This document shows positions 54,680 to 63,764 of a stretch of DNA of 64,000 nt, one piece after another. A program made the position numbers and the translations under genes. The notes beneath the pieces were generated by a model. That model saw only the letters and a program-made list of their open reading frames with translations. It was not told where the DNA came from and made no database searches. The stretch lies in contig JAHBYF010000008.1 of the NCBI GenBank assembly GCA_019636095.1, forward strand, positions 105,886-169,885. The letters are read 5' to 3'. Position 1 is the stretch's first letter; each line of letters opens with the position of its first letter. The DNA is from Hyphomonadaceae bacterium. GTDB lineage: Bacteria; Pseudomonadota; Alphaproteobacteria; Caulobacterales; Aquidulcibacteraceae.

Positions 54680-56197
54680 TCAAGTCGCCCTAGGTTCGGC
54701 CTCATCGGCCAATTGGCTTGGGCCTTCTTCCGCAATCTCTGCGCCCAGCGAGGGTTCGCCGAGGCCGGTGTTTGGCGCGTCCTCGACTTGACGCGCCGGT
54801 TGGGGCGCAGCGCCCATCCGCGCTTTCCGCCATCCGCCCCAGCGATAATAGGCGAAGGCGAGCGCCGCTGACGTCATCATGCTGATTGGAAAGCTCCACC
54901 AGATGGCGTCTTGACCCCAGACAGGCTGCAGCAATGCGGCAAAGCTGATGCGCACACCGAAAAGCGAGATGATCAGGATAACGAGCGGCGGCATCACCGC
55001 CCCCGTGGCGCGCACGACCCCGAAGAGCACGAACGTCATTCCAAAGAAGACAAAGCTCCAGCCGGCAATATTATTGATGTGTTCGGCGGCGACGACAGCG
55101 TGCGCTTGGCCAGGAAGAAAGAGGCCGACCACCAGTGGGTCGATCACATAGAGAACGGCGAGTAGACTGCCTGTGAGCAGCACGTTGATGAGAACGCCAG
55201 CATGCGCGCTGCGCTCGACCCGATCCCACTTGCCAGCGCCGACATTCTGCGCCGCCATTGAGGAAACAGCGGCGCCGATCGCCATCGCCGGCATCTGAAC
55301 GTAAGTCCAGAGCTGCACGGCGACCGCATATGCTGAGGCGGTCTCCGATCCGTAGCCATTGATCATCGACATCATGATCAAGCCGGAAAGCGAAATCACC
55401 AGCATCTGCGCGCCCATGGGCAGGCCTTTGATGACGATGGTGCGTAACAACTCGGCGCGCGGGCGCAGGTAGTGGAGGTCGGCCCGCGTGATCCGGAGAT
55501 CGGCCTTGCGCCAATAGAGGTAGGCCAGCATCGAGAGCATGCCGATACCTTGCGAAAGCAAGAGCGATGTCCCAGCGCCGGCGATGCCCATTTGCGGGAA
55601 TGGGCCGACGCCGGTGATGAGCAGTGGGTTGAAAATCAGATCGAGCAGCGTCGCCAGTGTGGTGAAGTAGAATGGCACGCGGGCATCGCCGGCGCCGCGT
55701 TGCGCCATCACCATAAACGCGAAGAAATACATGAATGGCACCGAGAGGAAGATCACGCGCAGATAATCTTCCGCCATCGCGCGCGCCTCGGGCGGCGTAT
55801 CCATCCAAGTGAGCAATTGTTCCGCAGCCGCCAAGCCGACGACCGACATCACGATTCCGAGTGCTGTGAAGAACGTCGCCGTTGTGCCTACGACTTCCTT
55901 GGCGCGCTCAAGATTTTTGGCCCCCACCGCCTGACCAACAAGGATGGTTGCCGCCATGCCGAGGCCGAAGGTGACCCCCAGCAAGAGCAGCAGAATGAGC
56001 GTTGCGTTGGTAGTCGCGGTCAGCGCCTCGGGTCCAAGCAGGCGGCCAACCCAGATCGCGTTGATCGAACCGTTCAGCGACTGCAGCACACTGGTGCCCA
56101 GCACCGGCAGCGAAAACATCAGCAGCGTTCGCGAGATCGGCCCCTGGGTCAGATCGATGCGAGCGCGCGGCTGGCGTGGGGTGGCTTGTTCCGGCAT
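54680..56197 (-). CDS. MATE-family multidrug/toxin efflux transporter
   Basis: The 505-residue protein has twelve hydrophobic helices in two homologous halves, starting LTQGPISRTLLMFSLPVLGT SVLQSLNGSINAIWVGRLLG, typical of MATE exporters driven by Na+ or H+. Conserved blocks include VGQAVGAKNLERAKEVVGTT and the second-half equivalent VGAGKWDRVERSAHAG. Residues that set cation specificity are not clear. The C-terminal 45 residues are an acidic tail. Substrates unknown. Confidence 0.94.
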   Translation of the reverse strand: MPEQATPRQPRARIDLTQGPISRTLLMFSLPVLGTSVLQSLNGSINAIWVGRLLGPEALTATTNATLILLLLLGVTFGLGMAATILVGQAVGAKNLERAKEVVGTTATFFTALGIVMSVVGLAAAEQLLTWMDTPPEARAMAEDYLRVIFLSVPFMYFFAFMVMAQRGAGDARVPFYFTTLATLLDLIFNPLLITGVGPFPQMGIAGAGTSLLLSQGIGMLSMLAYLYWRKADLRITRADLHYLRPRAELLRTIVIKGLPMGAQMLVISLSGLIMMSMINGYGSETASAYAVAVQLWTYVQMPAMAIGAAVSSMAAQNVGAGKWDRVERSAHAGVLINVLLTGSLLAVLYVIDPLVVGLFLPGQAHAVVAAEHINNIAGWSFVFFGMTFVLFGVVRATGAVMPPLVILIISLFGVRISFAALLQPVWGQDAIWWSFPISMMTSAALAFAYYRWGGWRKARMGAAPQPARQVEDAPNTGLGEPSLGAEIAEEGPSQLADEAEPRAT

Positions 56198-56309
56198 GAA
56201 GCGCTCCTGCGCAAGTCTGCGCGCGCGCTTCTATAAGAGTCGCGCATCGTTGTGCAGTCTTGTTGTGCCGGTGCGCGCCGCCCATATCTGTAGCGGCATC
56301 CCGCGCCAG

Positions 56310-56690
56310 TTAAGCTGGGAGCATGCGGCCCAGTTTCTTTGGCGCCACTGCGATGTAGCTTTGCGCTAACCAACTACGCAGGGTGTCCATCTCGGCCAGT
56401 ATGTCGTCGCTAGCGTTGAAGTGCGCCGTCACCCAATGGTGCAGCTTGTACCAGCCCTTCGCAGGGCGAACGAAGGGCAGCACCTCGGCCATCTCGGCCG
56501 AGACAGGCAGCTTCAAGATGATCGTCAACGCATTGAGCGGTTGTGCGTTCTCGCCGAACACCGCGAACATCTTCTTGCGAACATAGAGTCCGCGCGTGGT
56601 CTGCCACGCCGGTTCCGAGCTTGTTTCCGGGAACGTGAGTCCGAAGGCAGTGAGTTCAGCTTCAGCTCGCTGGTGCGGCGTCTGGCTCAT
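56310..56690 (-). CDS. MmcQ/YjbR family protein
   Basis: The 126-residue protein is a CyaY-like fold of the MmcQ/YjbR group. Family features are LTFPETSSEPAWQTTRGLYV RKKMFAVFG, then FVRPAKGWYKLHHWVTAHFN and the C-terminal LAQSYIAVAPKKL. Members have been proposed to bind DNA, but the function is not settled. ATG 56690 gives the usual short N-terminus; the longer open frame to 56843 is untypical. Confidence 0.85.
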   Translation of the reverse strand: MSQTPHQRAEAELTAFGLTFPETSSEPAWQTTRGLYVRKKMFAVFGENAQPLNALTIILKLPVSAEMAEVLPFVRPAKGWYKLHHWVTAHFNASDDILAEMDTLRSWLAQSYIAVAPKKLGRMLPA

Positions 56691-56935
56691 GCCATGAGCA
56701 TAGCACCGAACGCGCATCCTGCGTTTACAATTTTCGCCAAATTCGTGTGCTGGCTTTCGGCGCGAAGGCCGCCCCTGCAGTGTTTCGTTATAACAGCGTG
56801 CACGCGGGTGACGTCCGATTTCGTCGCGAAATCGGCGTGCCATATCTCAAACTCCGGCGCAGCTCGCTTACATCGAATGCGTAGCCCACTTGACGTCGTA
56901 CAACACCGGCAAGGGGCGAGAGGGAAGAGACGCAA

Positions 56936-58306
56936 ATGTCAGAGGTGCTTGGTGCGTTTTCAGTGATCGGGTCGTCACTGCCGCTTATTGTCGGCGTCGT
57001 GCTCGTAGCGAGCGTGATCATATCAGTCTTGCTGCGGATCGTGGTGCCGACCAACATGGTCCACACCGTTCAGTCTCGTCGCAAGACGACGTCCTTCGGT
57101 GCAGGTCAGAGGGCAGGCAACGTATATTACAACTGGCCGAGCTGGATGCCGATCATCGGCGTCAGCCGCATTATCCTGCCGGTGAACAATTTCGAACTTT
57201 CGCTCTCGGGATACGAGGCGTATGACAAGGACCGCGTGCCGTTTCGGCTCGACCTTACGGCGTTCTTTCGCATAGCCGACACCAACGTGGCCGCCGCGCG
57301 CATCGCCAACATGAAAGAACTGGTCTCTCAGCTTCACTACATCGTCCAGGGTGCGGCGCGGAAGATTCTCGCAACACACGACATCCACCAGATCATGGTA
57401 GACCGCGCTACGTTCGGCGCCCAGTTCACACAGGAAGTTGCAACGGAGTTGGCGAGCTGGGGCGTCGAACCGGTGAAGAATATGGAGCTGATGGACGTGC
57501 GCGACGCCGAAGGGTCGCGCGTCATCGCCGATATCATGGCGATGAAGGCGTCGAACATTCAAATGACGAGCCGCATTGAGGTCGCCAACAACCTCCGTGC
57601 TGCGCAAACGGCGGAGATTGCGGCTCGTCAGGAGGTAGAAGTGCGTGAACAGGAGGCGCAGCAGGTTGTGGGCCAGCGCACCGCCGAGAAAGATAAGCAA
57701 GTCGGCATAGCGACTGAAAGAGCAGCCCAAGAAGTGCAGGCCGAAGCCGCCGTGACGCGCGAGCGCGAAATGCAAGTCGTGCGCGTTGCGACGATGCGTC
57801 AGGCTGAGATCACGAAGGATCAGCAGGTGGTGGCGGCGACGCAAGACAAGGAAACCACAATCCTGCGTGCGGACGGCGATCTGCAAGCAACCAAACTCAG
57901 TGCAGAAGGCATCCGTGTGGAAGGCAACGCCAAAGCCGACGCCGAGAAGGCTTTACAGCTCGCGCCGGTTGCGGCGCAGATCGAACTCGCGAAGGAAATC
58001 GGCCAAAACGACGGGTATCAGGCTTACCTTATCTCGATCCGCGGCGTCGAAGCCTACACTCAAGTCGGCGTCGAGCAGGCGAAAGCGATCGCGCAGGCGG
58101 AGGTGAAGGTCATCGCCAACACCGGCGATGCCGTACAGGGGGTGCATGACGCCATGGCGTTGATTTCGCCGCGCGGCGGCACAGCGCTCGGCGGCATGTT
58201 GGAGGCGTTGAAGAACACACCCGAAGGGGCGGCGCTGCTCGAACGCATTCTGCGTCGCGAAGCGACCGCGCCTTCGGCGCCGACTGCTGACGATGCGGAT
58301 GCCTAG
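56936..58306 (+). CDS. Flotillin-like SPFH/band 7 protein
   Basis: The 456-residue protein has one N-terminal membrane helix (PLIVGVVLVASVIISVLLR), then an SPFH domain (about residues 40-210: PVNNFELSLSGYEAYDKDRV PFRLDLTAFFRI, ASWGVEPVKNMELMDV). A long Ala/Glu/Gln-rich coiled coil follows (about 215-360: RQEVEVREQEAQQVVGQRTA and AEITKDQQVVAATQDKETTI). This fits bacterial flotillin (FloT/YqiK-like), a membrane-microdomain scaffold. A separate NfeD gene, the usual partner, is not adjacent. AGGGAAGAG precedes the ATG. Confidence 0.93.
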   Translation: MSEVLGAFSVIGSSLPLIVGVVLVASVIISVLLRIVVPTNMVHTVQSRRKTTSFGAGQRAGNVYYNWPSWMPIIGVSRIILPVNNFELSLSGYEAYDKDRVPFRLDLTAFFRIADTNVAAARIANMKELVSQLHYIVQGAARKILATHDIHQIMVDRATFGAQFTQEVATELASWGVEPVKNMELMDVRDAEGSRVIADIMAMKASNIQMTSRIEVANNLRAAQTAEIAARQEVEVREQEAQQVVGQRTAEKDKQVGIATERAAQEVQAEAAVTREREMQVVRVATMRQAEITKDQQVVAATQDKETTILRADGDLQATKLSAEGIRVEGNAKADAEKALQLAPVAAQIELAKEIGQNDGYQAYLISIRGVEAYTQVGVEQAKAIAQAEVKVIANTGDAVQGVHDAMALISPRGGTALGGMLEALKNTPEGAALLERILRREATAPSAPTADDADA

Positions 58307-58397
58307 ACGTTAGTCGGTCTCGCAATCAGAAGGTCGGTTAGGTCATCGAGTTGGTGATGCCTGACCGGCCTTCGTTGGTGTCGTTTCGATGCAGATC

Positions 58398-58538
58398 TTA
58401 CTGAGTACCCGCGACTCGAATCTTGCCTTGCTTGCGCCGGCCCATGGCGCGGGCGACCTTCACAGTGTCAGAGGTCGCGTCAGTGACAAACGTCAGCACA
58501 AGGGCTGACACGGCGATGATGGCGGCGAGTTCGAGCAT
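58398..58538 (-). CDS. Small single-helix membrane protein (46 aa)
   Basis: MLELAAIIAVSALVLTFVTD ATSD is followed by a basic tail, VKVARAMGRRKQGKIRVAGTQ. A ribosome site (GGAGA) precedes ATG 58538 by about seven bases. The product would be a small inner-membrane protein with a positively charged cytoplasmic end. The longer in-frame ORF to 58646 adds no signal. I do not recognise a family; whether it is translated is unproven. Confidence 0.5.
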   Translation of the reverse strand: MLELAAIIAVSALVLTFVTDATSDTVKVARAMGRRKQGKIRVAGTQ

Positions 58539-58655
58539 CACGGTCTCCGGTAGCTGAATTCTTCGGGACCGCAACGGCTGTTCCGACAAAAGGTTCCATC
58601 CCTGACGCAACGGCACACGCTGTTTGCGTGGCCGTGTTTGCGGCATATCCGGGCG

Positions 58656-59450
58656 ATGTCATCGCTTCGCGCCGTCCTTGATACGCTCGTCCCAGATGGA
58701 AACGTCTTCGCCGTCGAGGCGCCGGTGGAGTGGTCGCAGGGACGCACACTTTACGGAGGCATCACTGCCGCGCTCGCTTACGAAGCCGTGCGGCGTTCGC
58801 ACGACGCGCTGCCGCCGCTTCGATCGGCGCAGTTCACCTTTGTCGGACCGGCATCAGGCCGTCTGCGATTCACAACGGCGCTGCTGCGCCGCGGTCGCTC
58901 ATCGACGCTGATCGCAGCCGATTGCTTGAGCGAGGAGGGGATAGCGGCAAAGGCGGTGTTCGCATTTGGCGCCGCGCGCGAAAGCAAGGTCGAACACAAT
59001 CTCTTGCCCATGCCAAATGTCCAAGCGCCGGACGCATGCGCCTCGTTTCGCAAGGAAGGAGCCGCCGCGCGGCCAGGCTTTTGGAATAACTTCGAAACAA
59101 GGCTCGGCGCCGGCGGCCGTCTGATTGACGAAACAGCGGACAAGCCGGAGTTTGCCGTTTGGACGCGTTTCCTAGACTCTGGCGGCGCCGACCCCACCAC
59201 TGCCTTGCTTGCGCTCGCAGACTGCCTACCGCCGGCTGCAATGGTTGTTTTCCCTGCGCCCGCGCCGATTAGCACAATCACCTGGACGGTTGACGTCGCA
59301 CACGTGCCGCAATCTCTCGATGGGTGGCATTTGCTGTGGTCGGAAAGCGAGCAGGCGGGCGAAGGTTACTCGCTGCAAAACATGGCGATGTGGAGCGAAC
59401 GCGGTGAATTGATCGCGACCGGCCGTCAGACAATCGCGATTTTTGCTTAG
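58656..59450 (+). CDS. Acyl-CoA thioesterase (double hot-dog, TesB/thioesterase-like)
   Basis: The 264-residue protein has two hot-dog domains. The first has GRTLYGGITAALAYEAVRRS, the conserved G-x-x-x-G-G-x-x-A-A of thioesterase-like proteins, and SAQFTFVGPASGRLRFTTAL. The second has SGGADPTTALLALADCLPPAA, then ISTITWTVDVAHVPQSLDGW HLLW and GYSLQNMAMWSERGELIATG RQTIAIF, the usual C-terminal end. It hydrolyses acyl-CoA thioesters; chain preference is unknown. ATG 58656 is preferred to the TTG 18 bases upstream. The stop overlaps the convergent MBL gene. Confidence 0.88.
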   Translation: MSSLRAVLDTLVPDGNVFAVEAPVEWSQGRTLYGGITAALAYEAVRRSHDALPPLRSAQFTFVGPASGRLRFTTALLRRGRSSTLIAADCLSEEGIAAKAVFAFGAARESKVEHNLLPMPNVQAPDACASFRKEGAAARPGFWNNFETRLGAGGRLIDETADKPEFAVWTRFLDSGGADPTTALLALADCLPPAAMVVFPAPAPISTITWTVDVAHVPQSLDGWHLLWSESEQAGEGYSLQNMAMWSERGELIATGRQTIAIFA

Positions 59451-60175
59451 CTGTAACGTTTGCTCGCGCGTTGCGCGCCGATGTCCGGCGGTTCCGGCGG
59501 CGCACCTGCGTAGCCGGTGATCCGATCCGCCACGAATGCATTGCTCTGCCGTTCGCGGCCAAATGTCGAAGTCGGCCCGTGGCCGGGTACGAAGGCGATC
59601 TCTTCGCCGAGCGGCCAAAGCTTTGAGGTGATCGACTGAATGAGCTGCTCGTGATTGCCGCGTGGAAAATCCGTGCGGCCGATCGAGCCTGCGAACAGCA
59701 CATCTCCTACGAACGCGATTTTCAACTCGGCATTGTGAATGACGACATGGCCGGGCGTATGACCCGGTGTGTGTGAAACGTCGAAGCGGACGCCCTCGAA
59801 GTCGAGGATCTCGCCATCGTCAAAATACCGATCCGGCGTGACATTCCGTAGTCCGCCGACGCCGTAGCGCTGAGCGCCTTCTTCAATCAGATCGAGCCAA
59901 TACTGATCGTCGCGATGCGGCCCCTCGACAGCGACACCGGTGCGCTCACGCAACTCCGCCGCTGCGCCGGCATGATCGAAGTGGCCGTGCGTGAGCCAGA
60001 TGCGGGTGAGTGTCAGTCCGAAATGCTCCAGCGCGCCGAACAGGCGATCAATGTCGCCGCCCGGATCGATGAGCGCCGCGTTCTTGGTCGCCTCGTTCCA
60101 GATGAGCGAGCAGTTCTGCTGCAGCGGCGTTACCGGAATGACGCGGATCTGCAGCTTCGGTTGTTCGAGACTCAC
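59447..60175 (-). CDS. MBL-fold metallo-hydrolase (glyoxalase II-like)
   Basis: The 242-residue protein is a metallo-beta-lactamase fold hydrolase of the YcbL/GloB-like group. The metal motif is THGHFDHAG near residue 62. Further ligands are in HTPGHTPGHVV, GDVLFAGSIGRTDFP (Asp) and FVPGHGPTSTFGRER (His). The GSIGRTDFPRGN pattern is typical of the YcbL type, which hydrolyses S-D-lactoylglutathione in some species. Its start overlaps the SDR stop by 4 bp, so both are cotranscribed. Confidence 0.92.
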   Translation of the reverse strand: MSLEQPKLQIRVIPVTPLQQNCSLIWNEATKNAALIDPGGDIDRLFGALEHFGLTLTRIWLTHGHFDHAGAAAELRERTGVAVEGPHRDDQYWLDLIEEGAQRYGVGGLRNVTPDRYFDDGEILDFEGVRFDVSHTPGHTPGHVVIHNAELKIAFVGDVLFAGSIGRTDFPRGNHEQLIQSITSKLWPLGEEIAFVPGHGPTSTFGRERQSNAFVADRITGYAGAPPEPPDIGAQRASKRYS

Positions 60176-60834
60176 CAGGGCAGCTCCTCGCCTGTGGCTG
60201 CATGCGTGAAGCGGCCGCTTGCCTCCAGTTTCAAAGCGTCGATCCGCTGAATGATGCCGCGCACGGATTCGGCTGCGGGAATGCCGCTACGGCCCGTCAT
60301 TTCTGTTGCGACCATCCCGGGATGGAAGAGGCCAACGGCAATGCCACGGTCTTTCAAATCGCGCGCCAACGATACGCCAGCGGCGTTCACAGCCGCTTTC
60401 GACATGCGATAGCCGTAGAAGCCGCCCGAGCCATTGTCGGCGATCGATCCCATGCGGCTGGTGATGATGACGACCTTTGAACCTTCGTGGAGCAGGGGCA
60501 GTAGCGCCGTCGTCACCCGCAACGGGCCGAGCGCGTTCACTTCGAGTTGCTGTGTGATCGATGTGAAATCCATGCTGGCAATGCCTTCGACACGAAGGAT
60601 GCCGGCATTGTTGATGAGAATGTCGAGCGATAGGTCTTTGACGCGTTGCGCAAGGTCAGCCACAGAGGCCGCGTCGCTCACCTCAATGCCGGCTTCGACC
60701 CGCACGCCGAGAGCGTCCAGTTCGAGAGATGATTTTCGGCACGCCGCGATCACCGTATCGCCGCGCTCTTTCAGCTGACGCGCGAGCTCCAGCCCAATTC
60801 CACGGTTTGCGCCGGTGATGAGGATGGTCGCCAT
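60172..60834 (-). CDS. Short-chain dehydrogenase/reductase
   Basis: The 220-residue SDR has the classical TGANRGIG cofactor loop (residues 6-13), NNAG (in DILINNAGILRVEG), Ser in VIITSRMGSI, and the catalytic YxxxK as YRMSK in GFYGYRMSKAAVNAAG. HPGMVATEMTG is the usual C-terminal segment. It resembles C-factor-like/sniffer carbonyl reductases. ATG 60834 was chosen over 60867 because MATILITGANRG starts the Rossmann fold. It overlaps the MBL hydrolase gene. Confidence 0.93.
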   Translation of the reverse strand: MATILITGANRGIGLELARQLKERGDTVIAACRKSSLELDALGVRVEAGIEVSDAASVADLAQRVKDLSLDILINNAGILRVEGIASMDFTSITQQLEVNALGPLRVTTALLPLLHEGSKVVIITSRMGSIADNGSGGFYGYRMSKAAVNAAGVSLARDLKDRGIAVGLFHPGMVATEMTGRSGIPAAESVRGIIQRIDALKLEASGRFTHAATGEELPW

Positions 60835-60912
60835 GTCTCGCACTCCTTGTGGTGATACATAGCGCACGGCGCGCAGATGAAAACGGGGCCGTCCGTGCGC
60901 TGAGGAGCGCGC

Positions 60913-61392
60913 TCACGCTGGCGGGTCCATTTTCACGATGAGCGGCTCACCCGTTTCAAGCAGGCTTTTGAGCGAGGAGAGAATGATCGCCCAGCCTTGC
61001 GCGCCAGCTTGGATGTACTTGCGCGGGATGGCGCCGGTGGTGTGCTGTGTCATCGTGAGCTTCACGGCGTCGCCCGCTTGCTCAATGTCGTAGGTAATGA
61101 TCGCGGCTTTTGGCGGATCGGGTTCGTCGCCCCAATCCATGTCCCAGGTGAGCTGCAGCTTGCGCGGCGGATCGCTGACCAGAACTTCGCCGAACACGTC
61201 GAGCGTGCCGTCCGCCATCACCATCTTCCATGGCGAACCTTGTTTCCAATCGCTTTCGACGCTGCGGCCAAAGAAGAACTTCGTCGTGAACTCGCTCGAG
61301 GTAAGCGCGTCCCAAACTTTCTGCGCGGTGCTCCGAATGAAGAACACGTAGACAAGGTCGGGCGGCACAATCCGCTCGTCGCCGTCATTCAT
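60913..61392 (-). CDS. SRPBCC/AHSA1-domain protein
   Basis: The 159-residue protein has the START-like AHSA1 pattern: VYVFFIRSTAQKVWDALTSS EFTTKFFFGRSVESDWKQGS PW, then PPRKLQLTWDMDW, and the C-terminal GAQGWAIILSSLKSLLETGE PL. These small ligand-binding proteins commonly follow an ArsR-type regulator. It overlaps the regulator gene by 8 bp; both form one unit. Ligand unknown. Confidence 0.92.
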   Translation of the reverse strand: MNDGDERIVPPDLVYVFFIRSTAQKVWDALTSSEFTTKFFFGRSVESDWKQGSPWKMVMADGTLDVFGEVLVSDPPRKLQLTWDMDWGDEPDPPKAAIITYDIEQAGDAVKLTMTQHTTGAIPRKYIQAGAQGWAIILSSLKSLLETGEPLIVKMDPPA

Positions 61393-61720
61393 TGTCGTTC
61401 TCCAACGCCTTTTTTAGGTCGAACAACGCCTCAAGGCGGGTTCGCTCATATTTGGAGATCCAGCGTTCGCCGATCTCATGGATGGGCGCCGGGTTGAGGT
61501 AGTGCAGCTTCTCGCGGCCGCGCTTTACGCTCGCTACGAGATTGGCGTTTTCCAAAATCACCAGGTGCTTGGTCACAGCCTGGCGGCTCATGCCGCGGCC
61601 TTCGCAAAGCTCGCTGAGCGTCTGCCCGTTCCGCGCGAAAAGCGTGTCGAGCAGGGCGCGGCGGTTCGTGTCGGCCAGGGCGCGGAAAACGCCGTCGACG
61701 GCCTCGTCTTCGGTGTCCAC
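61385..61720 (-). CDS. ArsR/SmtB-family transcriptional regulator
   Basis: The 111-residue winged-helix protein has VDGVFRALADTNRRALLDTL, TLSELCEGRGMSRQAVTKHL VILENANLVASVKRGREKLH YLN, and the C-terminal RWISKYERTRLEALFDLKKA LE. No metal-binding CxC is present, so it is of the non-metal ArsR type often paired with AHSA1 proteins. It starts about 170 bp from the divergent FAD gene and should repress its own operon. Confidence 0.92.
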   Translation of the reverse strand: MDTEDEAVDGVFRALADTNRRALLDTLFARNGQTLSELCEGRGMSRQAVTKHLVILENANLVASVKRGREKLHYLNPAPIHEIGERWISKYERTRLEALFDLKKALENDNE

Positions 61721-61886
61721 GCATCCTTATAGGCAACCAAAGGGTTGCATGTCAACGCCTGCCTGTCGGGGAAAGGGCTAAGCTATGCCGTATTGGATGG
61801 GCAAAATGGCTCCGGTTCGCGTCACACTCGGTGGCCGAGGGGTAGGGTTTGAAGCCTAGAGAAGCCAGTCCGGGGGCACGTAAACG

Positions 61887-63212
61887 ATGACGCGCAAGCA
61901 CGTCGTCGTAGTTGGCGCTGGCTTTTCGGGTGTGGCGGCAGCGACCGCTATAGCCCGCTCCAAGCGGGCGCGGGTCACCCTGATTGGTCGTGATGGCTTC
62001 GGTCGTGGTCTGGCCTACGGCACGAAAGACCCATCGCACTTGCTCAACGTTCGCGCGTCCAACATGAGCGCGCGCGCCGACAAGGCAGACGATTTCGCGC
62101 TCTGGCTTCATAGCAAGACCGGCAAGGATCCGGGCGTGTTTGCGACGCGATCGCGCTACGGGGACTACGTACAGTCAACTCTGAAACAGGCGCAGCGCGC
62201 CGCCATGCTTAGCGGCGGTCTGAAATGTCTGGAGGGCGACGCCGTGTCGTGCCGCGCTGGCTCCGGTTGGTGGAATATCGAACTCGCGTCTGGCAGAGGT
62301 ATTGAAGCCAATGGCGTCGTTCTGGCGCTTGGCAATCCGCCGGTTTCGATCCCTGTTGTATTCTCGGATGCCAGCGTGCCTTTGGTTGACCCTTGGGACG
62401 CGAAGGCGATGCAGCGGATCGGGAAGGGCGATGTGCTGCTGCTGGGTGCTGGCCTTACGATGATCGACGTTGCGCTTTCGCTCGCCGCGCGCCCGCGTAT
62501 CCAGACGATTTATGCGCTCTCACGGCGCGGTCAGACGCCGCGTGTCCATCTTGATCCGCCATCCCCGCCTCCGTCCACGCCTTTGGAATTGCCGCCAAAT
62601 CTTAGTGATGCGCTACACCTTTTTCGGCGCGAAGTGCGCGCGATGTCTGAACGCGGCGAGCCCTGGCAGCTCGCCGTCGATCGCATGCGCGGCGCAACAC
62701 CCGCGCTTTGGGGCGGGTTGTCGGTTGAACAGCAGCGGCGTTTTTTGCGGCACTTGCGCGTCTGGTGGGATGTTCACCGGCACCGCGCGGCGCCGGAGAT
62801 ATTTTCGCGCGCACAAGATCTGCAGAATTCCGGGAAGCTCCGGGTGCTGGCTGGCGAGGTTGTCTCGGCGCAGAAGGTCGGCCGGCACTACGAAGTCTTT
62901 CATCGGCAGCGGGGAGGCCGCGCGCGTCATCGGCTTGAGGTGGCGGCCGTGGTGAACTGCACCGGCGCTAATCTCGATCTTACGCGCTCGCCTGATCCTT
63001 TGGTCCAGCAAATGTTGGCCGAAGGCCTGGCGCGCACTCATGCGACCGGCCTTGGCTTTGATCTCGACGAGAATGCTCGCGTCCTCGACGCTCGGGGTCA
63101 AACGCAGGGCAGCCTGTATGCTATCGGCCCCATCACCGCCGGCGCGTTCTGGGAGTCGACGGCAGTGCCGGAAATCCGAGCGCGCGCGGCAGCAATTTCC
63201 GCTTTGATCTGA
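61887..63212 (+). CDS. FAD/NAD(P)-binding oxidoreductase-like protein
   Basis: The 441-residue protein has an FAD-binding Rossmann loop VVVVGAGFSGVAAATA (residues 6-21), GRGLAYGTKDPSHLLNVRAS NM, and a second nucleotide-binding GKGDVLLLGAGLTMIDVALS LA. These are the hallmarks of the HpnW/PF13454-type FAD-NAD(P)-binding family. The C-terminal part has VVNCTGANLDLTRSPDPLVQQ and GSLYAIGPITAGAFWESTAV PEIRA. It may reduce or hydroxylate a lipid or small molecule; the substrate is not known. It is 20 bp from ybgC in the same direction. Confidence 0.9.
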   Translation: MTRKHVVVVGAGFSGVAAATAIARSKRARVTLIGRDGFGRGLAYGTKDPSHLLNVRASNMSARADKADDFALWLHSKTGKDPGVFATRSRYGDYVQSTLKQAQRAAMLSGGLKCLEGDAVSCRAGSGWWNIELASGRGIEANGVVLALGNPPVSIPVVFSDASVPLVDPWDAKAMQRIGKGDVLLLGAGLTMIDVALSLAARPRIQTIYALSRRGQTPRVHLDPPSPPPSTPLELPPNLSDALHLFRREVRAMSERGEPWQLAVDRMRGATPALWGGLSVEQQRRFLRHLRVWWDVHRHRAAPEIFSRAQDLQNSGKLRVLAGEVVSAQKVGRHYEVFHRQRGGRARHRLEVAAVVNCTGANLDLTRSPDPLVQQMLAEGLARTHATGLGFDLDENARVLDARGQTQGSLYAIGPITAGAFWESTAVPEIRARAAAISALI

Positions 63213-63232
63213 GTTCGTGTATCGCAGCCGCC

Positions 63233-63694
63233 ATGAGCGAAGACGCACCAAACGCTGGCCGCTTCGAAGGCCGCATCCATCACTTGCCGGTGCGCGTCTA
63301 TTACGAAGACACCGACTTCAGCGGCATCGTCTACCATGCCAATTATCTGCGTTTCTTCGAGCGTGGCCGGAGCGACTTTCTTCGCGTTGCGGGCATTCAC
63401 CATAACGAGCTTGCCGCCGCAGCCGACCCAACGGCGTTTGCGGTGAACAAGATGGAGCTTGAGTTCCTGAAGTCTGCTCGCATCGACGATGCTCTGTTGA
63501 TCAAAACCGCCTTCGAAACAATGCGTGGGCCACGGATTTTCATCGCACAAAGCCTCGAAAAAGACGGCGAAATCCTGGTCACGGCGAAGGTGCAGGTCTG
63601 TTGCATCTCTCTCACGGGACGCGCCAAGAAACCGCCAATTGTGCTTTTGGACCGGCTTAAACCATTTCTAGAGCCCTCCACGTCCAGCTTTTGA
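63233..63694 (+). CDS. ybgC: Tol-Pal system-associated acyl-CoA thioesterase YbgC
   Basis: YbgC is a hot-dog fold thioesterase usually encoded at the start of the tol-pal cluster. The 153-residue protein has the catalytic region YYEDTDFSGIVYHANYLRFF ERGRSDFLR (Asp in D-T-D), then KMELEFLKSARIDDALLI and VQVCCISLTGRAKKPPIVLL DRL. It acts in the cytoplasm, with phospholipid-metabolism partners in E. coli. The 70-bp gap to tolQ supports an operon. Confidence 0.95.
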   Translation: MSEDAPNAGRFEGRIHHLPVRVYYEDTDFSGIVYHANYLRFFERGRSDFLRVAGIHHNELAAAADPTAFAVNKMELEFLKSARIDDALLIKTAFETMRGPRIFIAQSLEKDGEILVTAKVQVCCISLTGRAKKPPIVLLDRLKPFLEPSTSSF

Positions 63695-63764
63695 CAAACT
63701 CATACGGCTCTAAACCGTGCGGGGAGCGTGGCTGATAGCGAAAGCCACGATAGCGGGAGCGAGC

